The notes under the pieces: model-generated
Told to the model about the DNA's origin: nothing
What the model saw: only the letters and a program-made list of their open reading frames with translations
Databases searched by the model: none
Translations under genes and position numbers: made by a program
From: Phylloscopus collybita
Taxonomy: Eukaryota > Chordata > Aves > Passeriformes > Phylloscopidae
DNA length: 64,000 nucleotides
Assembly: GCA_027886175.1 (NCBI GenBank)
Contig: JAJNNQ010000004.1
Coordinates: forward strand, 19,749,001 to 19,813,000
Direction of reading: 5' to 3'
In this document: one piece after another, positions 50,056-59,845 of the stretch
How positions within the stretch are numbered: position 1 is the stretch's first letter
Layout: every line of letters starts with the position of its first letter

Positions 50056-51368
50056 CTCCCAGCTTTCCCTTCCAGCAAATAACCTCTTTGGATTTCTGGT
50101 ATCTACCTTCTCCATCATGGAAATGCCAAGCAGTAAACTTCATCCTTTAGCAAATGCATGGAATAAAATGTAAGATGAACAAATATATCCTCTCACCCAA
50201 GGAAACAATACAGAGATGGAGGCTTTCTGCTTAAAAACCAAAAGCCAAGCCAATGAATTGTTAATCCAAAGCAAAATTGGATTGTCATGTCTGTTCTCTA
50301 AAATGTTCCAAACAGACTTTGAAAGAGTTATAGTTCATTAAGGTGCACCTGACAAAAATAATTTTTGTTGGGGTTTTTGTTTTAAATAACAGAGCATACT
50401 CTGGGTTTGGTTGTTCTGGGTTTTTTTTCAGATCTTGATTTGTCTTAGTTTTGATATAAATTATTTGGACTTGTTCATAAATAACAAAATTGTCAGAAGT
50501 GATGCATTAACTGAAAAGAAACCTTGTATTTTTTTCAAGTGGTAATGAGATTTTGTTGTTATTATTTTCCATTTTTTTTCAGAACATCTAGCAGTGATAT
50601 ACAAGAATACACCCAACATTTGGTGTGAGTAGTATAGTGAAGCAATCCTAATGGAAATGATGTCTTTCTTGCTTAAAGATTCCCAGGAGAAGTATTAGAA
50701 AGAAAATACTCACCCTGGAATGGAACAAATCAGACTAACTCCAGGCTAGATAGAACAATTTTGAGTGGTGTATGATTCATAAGCCTAATTAGGTTTTGGG
50801 AAAGACAAACTGCAACAGCACCCCAAAATAATAATAAAAAATACAATTTATTGTCAATTTATCCCTAGGAAATCTAGTGACAGAAACACATTTAATATAA
50901 TACTTCTATTTGTAGATGCCATGATTATAAGCTTTAAAGTTTTCGTGCTGCTGCAATCTTTTTGTTTGTTACCTGAGTTACACAGACAAATTAGGGAATT
51001 ATTCAGCTATCTGAAAGATTGATACAGAGTTTTTCAGCTGAGTTTCCCAACTGAGGAGGGAGAATTTGCTAAATCTTGTTAAAATTGAACCCAGCCGTGA
51101 ACATTCTGAAATGCCAACAGTTAGTTTGCAATATTTCTGTTTTCAAGCCCCTCCAGAGGAAAATGTAGCTTCAACTTTTAATCTCTTAGAGAACCCTTGT
51201 TTCCATATGCCTAATTTCTCTGGAGCTGAGGGTCTTATGCAATGGGATAATTTGGATTATTTCAGCCCAGAACAACTCTGCCAGGGGAAATGAGAAGGAT
51301 TCACTCAGTTGGAGGGCAATACTGGTAAGGTCATAAAAGGTGGAAACTGTGGGGAGCACCCCTAGAAA
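50056..51368. other. Mostly unique DNA
   Basis: No certain gene. A speculative small exon at 50583 is listed separately. Confidence 0.45.
50583..50624 (+). other. Speculative small coding exon A
   Basis: A strong pyrimidine tract (CCATTTTTTTTCAG) ends at 50582, and GTGAGT lies at 50625-50630, enclosing 42 bases. One frame is open: one leading base, then 13 codons reading TSSSDIQEYTQHL, then two trailing bases. The phases (2 in, 2 out) fit the candidate exon at 53187, giving Val at the junction. An open frame this short is expected often by chance. No protein family recognised. Confidence 0.15.
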
Positions 51369-51612
51369 TAATCATAGAGTTGTAAAATCACAGGGATGGA
51401 ATCACAGGTTGGTTTGTGTTGGAAGGGGCCTTCAAGATCATCCTGTTCCATCCCCTTACACTATCCCAGGCTGCCCCAAGCCTTGTCCAGCCTGGCCTGG
51501 GACACTTCCAGGGATGGGGCAGACACACTGTGCCAGGGTTTCCTCATTCTCACATGGAAGAATTTCTTTCTGATATCTTATTTAAAACACCTCTCTTTCA
51601 ATTTTGTATCCA
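51369..51612 (-). mobile_element. CR1 LINE 3' end fragment
   Basis: Reads as the reverse complement of an avian CR1 tail: AATCATAGAGTTGTAAAATCA, GGAAGGGGCCTTCAAGATCA, CCAGCCTGGCCTGGGACACT and TCCAGGGATGGGGCAGACAC occur in CR1 order. The terminal octamer repeats are degraded. 5'-truncated with no coding capacity. Open frames inside it are shadows. Confidence 0.9.
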
Positions 51613-51642
51613 TTCAAATGGTGCAAAATGAGATAATAGTGG

Positions 51643-51661
51643 AAAAAAAAAAAAAAAAAAA
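51643..51661 (+). repeat. Poly-A run
   Basis: About 19 A immediately beyond the CR1 fragment. Confidence 0.9.
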
Positions 51662-53186
51662 GGTGATTTAAGACCAGATTTATGTCCAAACTTAATTTTG
51701 GGGCACAGTAAGCAGTTTCAAATAATGGCAAACTCAGCCTAATTGCTAGATATAATTACAGATCCCCAAATCCTTGCAAAACGACAGTTGTTCATTCAAT
51801 CCTTCCCTTTAGGAAAGGTGGGGAATAAAGAGATAAATCCTTAAAAACAATGAAGAATTTAATGTATGCATGGAAAAAAGTCGGGAAACAATTCTCTAAC
51901 TTCATATAAAACAATATAGGGCAGCCACTGTATTGGCTGGTGCCTGTAAAACACCACCCAGATGTTGTTAGTAGGAAATTAATCAAATTAGTGCAAAATC
52001 TTAAGCAAATTTTTGCTGCCTGAAATAATTTTTTTTTTTTTTTTCCCTGAATTGGGGGGAAACAAGGTATTATGATCTCTAGAGGTGTCTTGCATCAATA
52101 AACTTAGTGCCAGGCCATTTTTAGCCTTATAAATCATCTACAGAGTGAAAAATATACCAAGGCAGGCCTGTGTCTAGCTGTATACTTGTGTATAAATGTA
52201 CATTTTCTGGAGGGGATTTGAGAAGTGGTGACAGGAAAATGTAAAAACTTGCAGGATCTACTTCTTCCAAAGCTGATCAGACTCATCCCAGAGTTGCACT
52301 GGCAAGCTGGCCAGAGAGCTGCAGCCTTCTTGGCTGGGCATCCTGTCAGCAGGGCAAGAGCAGATGGAGCAGATGGAGCTGCAAAACCACTCCAAGGGTT
52401 TCTGCCAAGGAGCTCCTTGGACACAAGGCCTTGGTTCTAGGATGGCCAGGGAAGGGGAACAACTTCTTCTTCCTCTCACTGGAGTGGTTTAAGTGATTTG
52501 TAAACTGGAGGAGTACAAATCTTCCAGACAGTACCAGGTGCAGTAGGCTTTGGGGAGAGGCCGCAGTCAGCAGCAAATGGGAATGAGGATGAAGAAGCTG
52601 GCAGACAAATCTCATTGATTTTAGCCTGCCAGGATGTGTATTGGATGAGGCTGGAGACCTGCTGACTCTGCCCTCTCCTAAAGACTGCTGAAACATCCAG
52701 ATTAGGAGACCTGTGAAGCAGCAAAATCAGAAAGCCAAGATTCTTCTCCATGAAGCAAGTCTAATTTTAACTCACAAGTACATATGCAGAGATTTTCATT
52801 TCTTAGTACCGAATAAGGGCCTAAGGTATTGCTTATTCTGCAATCTGCTTAAGGATGCAGATTATTCTTGAAGCCACGGTCAAAATTGTGTTTTCTTTCT
52901 AATACACTGCTTGGGATTACAGTTTTAACTTTTATGTGACTGTATAAGTTCCATCAATTCAAATGGAAAAAGGATACACATTTTGCAGAGAGAATAGATT
53001 TCGTTACTCTTGGTAGATTATTGTTCCCTGCTGTCAAGAAACAAGGTGAACATTCTGGTCCAGATCTTTTATTTACCTGAGTCAATCACCACAAAACATT
53101 TTTCCATGTCTTTGTCAGAATTAGTATTTTTTCCATGACTGAAGAGAATCTGGCTCATGAAACTTGTAATTCTGTCTTGATTTCAG
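51662..53186. other. Unique DNA, no gene seen
   Basis: Contains a T-run at about 52028-52044. A GC-richer stretch at about 52225-52740 has open frames on both strands (up to 116 codons) but no recognisable domain. Confidence 0.45.
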
Positions 53187-53254
53187 ATCTATTGACAAAT
53201 CTGGTCCCTGCAACCGAGAGCAGACAGAAAATTGCTTCCAAAGTGGAGATTTTG
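53187..53254 (+). other. Speculative small coding exon B
   Basis: An acceptor-like tract (TCTGTCTTGATTTCAG) ends at 53186 and a GTGAGC donor starts at 53255. The 68 bases hold one open frame of 22 codons with one leading and one trailing base. It begins SIDKSGPCNR and has a second Cys seven residues after the first, a pattern reminiscent of small disulphide modules. I do not recognise the protein. The phases fit exons A (upstream) and C (downstream). Chance is a serious alternative. Confidence 0.2.
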
Positions 53255-55171
53255 GTGAGCAATTACACAAATGGGAACTTTTAATTACTCTGTTTCTCTT
53301 GTTCTGAGACTTCCAGTTTTATTTTAGAGATTAAAGTATTAAACTGAGATTAGTTTAATAAAACTAATTGTTTTAACATTAAAACAATAGGTGCTTATTT
53401 AGCATATCTTTAGGTTCTGTCAGCCAGGGCTGGATTGAGAGTGTGGAAGCCATTTAGGTTTCATTAGCTGCCATTGTCTTAATAAGTAAACCATTAGATT
53501 CCTGTTTATTTGTCAGTATAACATGTAAGGAATAACCAGGTGAACAACTTAGAACCATTATTTAGTTGAAATAATGAGGGAATTTCTTTTTCAGGAAGGT
53601 CCTGAACTGTGAGATTGTAAAGGTAACCCAGTCCCAAGGATTGCTACAGAAATGGACACAGCACTGACACTGACATCCATGGGAGCAGGGTGCCTGTGAT
53701 TAATAGGTTTAATAGGATTGACTGCCTCCCCTGCCTACTCTGGAGGTCCTAATTTTTTTCTTACTTTTGTCTTAAATAATATGCACATTTCATCTTCCAC
53801 ACTGTTTTTAACAGCCTTTGTAACAAATTTTAAACCCCCAGTCATGAATGTTCCCATTCTGTTGGTAACTTCCCTCAGGTCAGGTGAAGGAACAAGTGTT
53901 TCCTTTTAAGAATAAAAAACACTTTTGCCAGTTTAGGTGTTGCAGGTGAGAGCTCTTTAAACAGCTTCTGGCTGGGTGCTTTAGGGCAGCAGAGGAAGAG
54001 GAACCCTGAGCTGGATGTTTGTGTCTGTTTGACACCATCAGTAACTGTTTAGTGATGAGAGGAGCCTGTGTTACACCCTGAAGGTATCACAGGTGTGATT
54101 ATACTTGGGATTCTTTCTTAATAACTGCGGATTTAAACTTAGTTTCAAACTCAGAAAGTGAGTTATTTCTAACTGTTTTACCACAGACTTAAAATTAACT
54201 ACAAATAGTGTTCTGCTTATAAAAGGTGGGGTTTGTTTCTGAAGATTTCTAAAGTTTTTCATGCTGAGTAAAATGGCTCAGCTTTTGTGCTGAGGGACCT
54301 GAGGTGGTCTCGTCAGAAAAAAAAATGCTGTGTTGCCAAATGAAACCACTTGTTCTTCAGAACTCCTGTCCTAGTAGCAGACACTGAATAGCCAGCCAGG
54401 GCAGAAAATTCTTGTTTCTCTTTATGTCATGAGTGGCTGCCCTGTTTCCAAGGAATGCAGGTTTGCCCCTACAATTAGTAGTTGCAGCATGTTCTTCTAA
54501 GAAAGGCCTCTCCTTGTCTGAGACAAAATTATGCCTTTAAATTGCATTGTATCTGAACCAGAAGCTGGTCCTAGTGCTTTAATCTCACTGGTATCTCTTA
54601 ATCAAACCTCTGTCACTGAAATATAAATTAGTTCTAAATTGCATAGTGTAAGTTTTGTTATCCTTTAATGAATAAGAAATTAAGTACATATGGAAATTTC
54701 AAAACATATTGTGCTTTTCAATTTGGGTATAAATCATATGCAGGTTTTATTTCTATTGCTGGACCTTTGTTGATGGCAGGGGTGGTTTTTTCCTCAGTAT
54801 TGGGGAAGGGTTGTAATGAAAAAAGTATTTCATCCTGGGTTCTAGTGTGAACAGCTGTCTCTTCTCCTCTATCTCTCTCCTAAATAATCCCAAATTATCT
54901 GACTGCAGTTGAATCATCTTTAAAACTTGCAGTTCTCCTTGAAGATGCCTGGCTACTGTTTGGTGTCCTAGCCAGAAAATGGTCTGTAGGAGAGGATCAC
55001 AGGAGTGCCATTGTCACAGGATCATTTGATCACTGGTTTTTGAGAAGGACTTTGGGCCAGCTTTTCATGAAAATGTCCCTGAAGTGCCCATGAAGCCACA
55101 GAGATCCTCCCACATGTGGGAGAACCATGGAAGACACCACAAGAGTGAACTTGGGGAGCTGGGAATCATTC
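53255..55171. other. Mostly unique DNA
   Basis: No certain gene. A speculative exon at 53815 is listed separately. No repeat family recognised. Confidence 0.45.
53815..53883 (+). other. Speculative small coding exon C
   Basis: A pyrimidine-containing tract (CACTGTTTTTAACAG) ends at 53814 and a CAG/GTGAAG donor follows 53883. The 69 bases hold two leading bases, 22 open codons beginning FVTNFKPPVM and one trailing base. The entry phase fits the exit phase of candidate exon B. No family recognised. Confidence 0.12.
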
Positions 55172-55616
55172 TGGTGCCTTGGGAAGGCTGACCTGGAACA
55201 GAGACTGGACAGAGCCGGAGAATAAAGCAGAGATTTGTTGAAAGGCCTTTAGGATACACCTTGGGCAGGACAGAAGCCTGGCCAGGGCTACACCCAAGGT
55301 GGACCCAAAATGGTCACAAAATGGACAAACGGTCCCGAGGTCTCACACTTTGATCAGTTTGGGTTCATTTGCATTTTGGGATTTAATTGTCCAATTACAG
55401 CTTTGGGTTGTGGGGTCCCATCCTTCCTGTTCCTCCCTCCAGCCACCCTTGTTTGTGCTTTTGGGCTGAAAGTTGTCCTTGGTGTGCAGCAGGAACAGGA
55501 TTTGTTTTGTGTCCCTGCTCTGTGCAGAGCTGAGTGACCCTGAATGTGAGGCTCAGAGCTGCACCCCTGGGCAGCACAGAACCTGAAATACAGGAAAGAT
55601 GAAACTTAAAGCATCA
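55172..55616 (-). mobile_element. Solo LTR, copy 2 of the local LTR family
   Basis: About 445 bases, homologous to 4196-4685 (very close) and 21318-21766 (more diverged). Termini are TGGTGCCTT at 55172 and AAGGCATCA ending at 55616, one mismatch from a perfect inverted repeat. Flanks ATTC and GTTC match at three of four bases, a likely decayed 4 bp target duplication. On the - strand ATGCAAAT lies at 55367-55374. The polyadenylation signal is mutated to AACAAA. No retroviral gene is attached. Open frames on both strands (55310-55537 and 55395-55577) are shared with the 4.2 kb copy only because the DNA is homologous. Confidence 0.82.
55367..55374 (-). promoter_or_regulatory. Octamer motif ATGCAAAT in LTR
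   Basis: Same octamer at the same LTR position as in the 21.3 kb copy. Confidence 0.4.
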
Positions 55617-55737
55617 GTTCAGTGCTGAAGGAGCCCAGCTGGGCTGCTTGGCTTTGCTTCATCACAAAGGTCATGAAAATCCCTGTGGAAGCACAGAGAC
55701 CTGCAGAAACTCAAAGTATTTTGGTATTTAGGTCCAT

Positions 55738-55916
55738 CAACCTAGTCAGGAACAGGTTCCCAGGGAAGTGGTCACGGCCCCAAGCCACAAATTAAGAAGT
55801 GCTTGGACAGTGTTCTCAAGCAGAGTGTGGGATCCTTGGGGGTCCTGTGTAGGGATGGGAATTGGACTTCAATTGTTCTTGTGGGTCTCTTCCAACTCAG
55901 TGTGCTCTGTGATCTG
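55738..55916 (+). mobile_element. CR1 LINE 3' end fragment
   Basis: AGGAACAGGTTCCCAGGGAA, GTGGTCACGGCCCCAAGCC, a GACTTCAATTGTTCTTGTGG segment and CTCTTCCAACTCAG follow CR1 3' end order and finish in TGTGCTCTGTGATCTG, a decayed octamer end. It lies only about 120 bases from the LTR at 55.2 kb. Confidence 0.85.
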
Positions 55917-57883
55917 AAAAAAAAAATCATAGGTTTATTCCTTTCATCTATAAAATTTAGATAATTATTGTTGAGAATATTTCTCTGCTGTACAGACTCC
56001 TATAACCTGTCTGAGAAAATAATTAAATTTGAATAGGAGATAAAAAACCCCTGAATATTTAATAATGCCAGAATTTAATGGATAGTGGTTTAAACCAACT
56101 TTTCAAAGTCAGCAGGACTGCACTCTGTGATGGTGTGTCACAGGTTCTGAAAACTACCTCAGAGAGAGATTTGATGAGAATTGATTGTAGCCTTATCACT
56201 GTGAATTTGCTATCAGATAGGAGCTTACTCGTGGCAGGTGTTTGTTTGTCTGGGTTAGATAAAGATGCCTTTGTCACCTGGCTGCAAAAATGAGAAGATC
56301 CCTTCATGGCCAGAAGTGTCAGGGGGGACAGGGGATGTGGCAGGGCTTGTTAGGAAAAGGAAGGAAAAGATGAATTTTGATGCATTTTGAGGAGGAAAAA
56401 AAAATAAATTGGAACTCTCACATTGTTGGGTTGGGAGTTTTTTTGTCTATGCTATCAATTTAAATAGGTTTACTCTAAGTTTGCAAACAGTGTGAATCCA
56501 GTGTAGTAATGCCATTGTAAATTTCTGGGAATGAGCAGGAAATGTACTTGTAAGGGATTAATATTTGTGCGTTTGTGCTGGGCTGACAGTGGTAAAAACT
56601 CTTTAATAGTCAGAAAAATGGAAAGAGCTGAGGAAAAAAGGATAAATAAAATAATAATTTTCCTGTGTATTTTTCTAACTTCTCTCCTAAAGGTTTTTAT
56701 TCTCTTGTCCTTTTTGTCACTATGATCTAATGAGGAGAAGGGTGAGAGGTTATGAAACAGGGTTATCAGCAGGGTGGTGGAAGTCTACCTCCAAACCCAG
56801 TTTCTGGCACTGTGGATTGTCAGATCATACCTGGAGTTTGGTGCCCGAATTGCACAACACCAGCTATTCTCACATGGGTGATGTTACCTACCAGAGTTTA
56901 AACAACTGTCCTTTGATAGGTAAAACACAATTTTGGTAAAAGCTGTCCCTTAAATCCTTATTGGATCACCACATTGCCTCAGAAGTCAAAATACAGTGTT
57001 ATTCCAGAGAAAAATGTTATTTTCCCTTAAATAGCAATACATTAAAAACTGAACACATAAAAAGCCAAAGATCTATTTAGATTCTAAATCTTCCATTACT
57101 TTGTGTTTTAAGGGCACAGATGAAGCCTTAGAGAGCTGTATTTTATTCTGCATGAATTGCAATGCTTACAGTTGATCATTTAGAAACCCCAGCCACTAGC
57201 CAGAGATGTCTTTAAACAAAAATAAAGACTGAGTATTTTAAATTATCCCATGTGCTCCATAAATATAATTAAAGAATTTTAAATTAGTTCTCTAAGCAGA
57301 GATTTTCTCCCTACATTTATGAAGTATAGAGGACTAAAATTTGGTTAAATTATATTTACAAATATATAAAAAATATACTGGTGTGATTTCTGTAAATGTT
57401 TATATTTTTACAAAACACTTAATGAAGTAGAGGCTAAGCTGTTTTATGACTCCCATCAGATTACTTATTATTTTTCTGAGAAAATAACATTTATTAAATT
57501 TAACAATTCTTGAGCCCACATTATTTGTGGAAGCATTACCTACTCCTGCTTGCTCCTTCCATTTCTTTCTCACACAGAAAAAAAGTACTTTATTAATTAA
57601 ACTACCACAACACATTTGTCTTGACATGTCCATCTCCTTTTCCAATCTCATTATATTCAGGTGCTGGATGATATCAGCTACAAATTCCTGACATTTCATT
57701 TTGTGTCCTGTCAGCACCCATGGAAAGCAAAGGACAGCTTCTCTTGATCAATATCCCCCCCCAAAAAAAGAAATAAAACAGAAGCAGATTTGCTCAACCT
57801 GCTTTAATGCTTCTACACTTTGCTATGTTAACCATAGGTTTTTCTTAGGCAGTTTGTAAAAATAAGGTGTAAAGGGAGTGTGT
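55917..57883. other. Unique AT-rich DNA, no gene seen
   Basis: No exon or repeat family recognised. Open frames are at most about 105 codons. Confidence 0.5.
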
Positions 57884-58252
57884 GGTTGTTTTTTGTTTTG
57901 TTTGTTTTGTTTGGTTGGTTTGTTTGTTTTGTTTGGTTGGTTTGTTTGTTTGGGGTTTGGGGGTTTTTGTTTTGTTTTGGGGGATTTTGGGGAGGCTTTT
58001 TTGTGTTCGTTTTTTTTTGTGTGTGTGTGTGGGTTTTTTTCTGTTTGGTTTGGTTTGGGTTTTTTTTGTTTGTTTTTTGTTTGGTTGTGGGGGTTTTTGT
58101 GTGGTTTTTTTGTTGTTGCTGGTTGGTTGATTGGTGTTTTTTGTTTTGTTTTGGTGTGGGTTTTTTGGTGTTTTGGGGTTTTTCTGTGTTTGGTTTTTTT
58201 TGTTTGTTTTGGTTTTGGGTTTTGGTTTTTTTGGGTTTTTTTTTGTTTTTTT
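57884..58252 (+). repeat. Longest T/G low-complexity tract
   Basis: About 370 bases of TTTG, TTTGG, GTTT, GTGTGT and short G-runs, with hardly any A. Open frames of 130-180 codons on both strands (Phe/Cys/Gly/Val-rich on +; Lys/Thr/Asn/Pro-rich on -) cover it and are composition artefacts. Confidence 0.95.
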
Positions 58253-58937
58253 CCTCTGAGAGCAATTGTACAGAAATCTGATGTTCGGGAGTCCATGGAA
58301 CAAAGTGCTGAGATCCCTACAGAATATCTCCTTGTGCCCTCTAGGAATATGTCAGAAGAATGTCCCAAACTGCAGTAGCCTAGCAGAGCTCAGTGGTGCT
58401 GACATGGATTATCTTTTACAAGTCCTCCCAGCTTTGCTGTGGTGCTTGAACATAAAAACAAAATAAAAAACCCAGCTGTCCCTCCTCTCTTGGACAGCAC
58501 CATCCCAGCCAGCTCCCTTCTCAGAGCAGAGGGACTTCTTGTGCTTGCTCTTCCCTAGTGATTTGCATTTCAGGATGCCCTGACTTGATGAGCCAATGTT
58601 TTGTTTGCTGAGCAGTGATGAATGCTGTGAGTGCTTTGTTTAGGAAGCTGAATTATTAATCCATCATACACGGAGTTATATCCCAAACAAAGCCTGCAGC
58701 TCAGAGCTCCCTAGTTTTGAGGAGGTTGATAAACAGGTTCTGCTAATCTGAAAAGATTAGCTGCCTTGTTATTAGAGGTAAATAAATACTTAACTTCAGA
58801 ATTATTCTCTCTCCTTTCTAATCCAGAGGAAGGTTATAATGCCCTTTCTGACTAAGTTTTCTACTCAGTATCTCCTCTGTGCATCTCTCCTACCAGAATC
58901 CAAGATGTTTTTGGACAAAGCTGTCAGACACCTGGTG
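58253..58937. other. Unique DNA, no gene seen
   Basis: No repeat or exon recognised. Confidence 0.45.
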
Positions 58938-59022
58938 GGAGACTTGGGCTGTCCTGTGCAGGGCCAGGAGCTGGAATTTGAGGATCCCAGTGGGCCCTTC
59001 CAGCTCAGGATATTCTTTCTCT
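58938..59022 (+). mobile_element. Short CR1 LINE 3' end fragment
   Basis: CTGTGCAGGGCCAGGAGCTG followed by TTTGAGGATCCCAGTGGGCC and CTTCCAGCTCAGGATATTCT is the characteristic last segment of a CR1 3' untranslated region. The terminal octamers are mostly lost. Confidence 0.8.
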
Positions 59023-59746
59023 GTGCTGTCCATCCAGCTCCCATCAGGTTTGCTTTGTGTGCTTTCCTAAGCAGACTAAGAGAGTCAGGCTCCAGTGAAG
59101 TCTGGGTTTCCAGCAGCTCTGACTTGTAGCCTTGGAGACACTTTTGGGTACCTCAAGCACCAGGAGTAAAAGTCTCTCCCATATCATTCAGAGAGTGAAA
59201 CGTGAAAGTATTTGCAAAGACAATTATTGAATTAGGAAATCTGCCTCTTTCTGTGGTCAGCAGGGACTGAGAATTTCCACAGGGACAAAAACTCTTCCCC
59301 AATCATCCCAAAGGAGGTGATCTCTGTCATAGCTGAAGGACATCCCTCAAATTTATTTTTCTACTTTGTTTTTCCTCAGATTTTTTTCTACAGCTAATGA
59401 ATAATATTCATTAAAAGAAACTTCCTCTGAGAGTAGTAATAAAAGAAAGAGTGTGCTGGGCAGGCTCAGAGATTTGTTTAGTCCCTGGGATCCTGTCTCT
59501 GTCCATGATGATCAAGGAGGAGAAGATGCTGTGCCTGTCTCACACCTTCTGTTCTCAGGGTGAGGCAGAGAGCTCCAGTCCATGTCCTGTGCTGCAAGGC
59601 TGCAGGCCTTAGAATGAGTTTGAATCAAATAGGGTGTTAATTTCCCTGTTTATCCATCACATAAATCCATGCTGCCGTGGTTGGATGGCTTTAAAAAAAT
59701 CATAAAAATTACATCAACCTCACCATACCGAGATTTTCCTTGCTGT
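59023..59746. other. Unique DNA, no gene seen
   Basis: Moderate GC; no repeat or exon recognised. Confidence 0.45.
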
Positions 59747-59845
59747 TGGTTTGTTTGTTTGTTTGTTTGTTGTTTGGTTTGGTTTGGTTTGGTTTGGGTT
59801 TGGTTTTGGTTTGTTTTGGTTTTTTGTTTTGTTTTGTTTTTGTTT
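59747..59845 (+). repeat. T/G tract with (GTTT)n and (GGTTT)n
   Basis: GTTT units pass into GGTTT units, then TTTTG units, with almost no A or C. Confidence 0.93.

Noticed and set aside
53598..53623. Alternative continuation exon after 53254 (TTCTTTTTCAG ... AAAG/GTAACC)
   Set aside because: In the phase set by the upstream candidate it reaches a TGA after three codons.
57823..58378. 181-codon - strand and 166-codon + strand frames
   Set aside because: They cover the T/G tract. Composition alone removes stop codons, and there are no domains.
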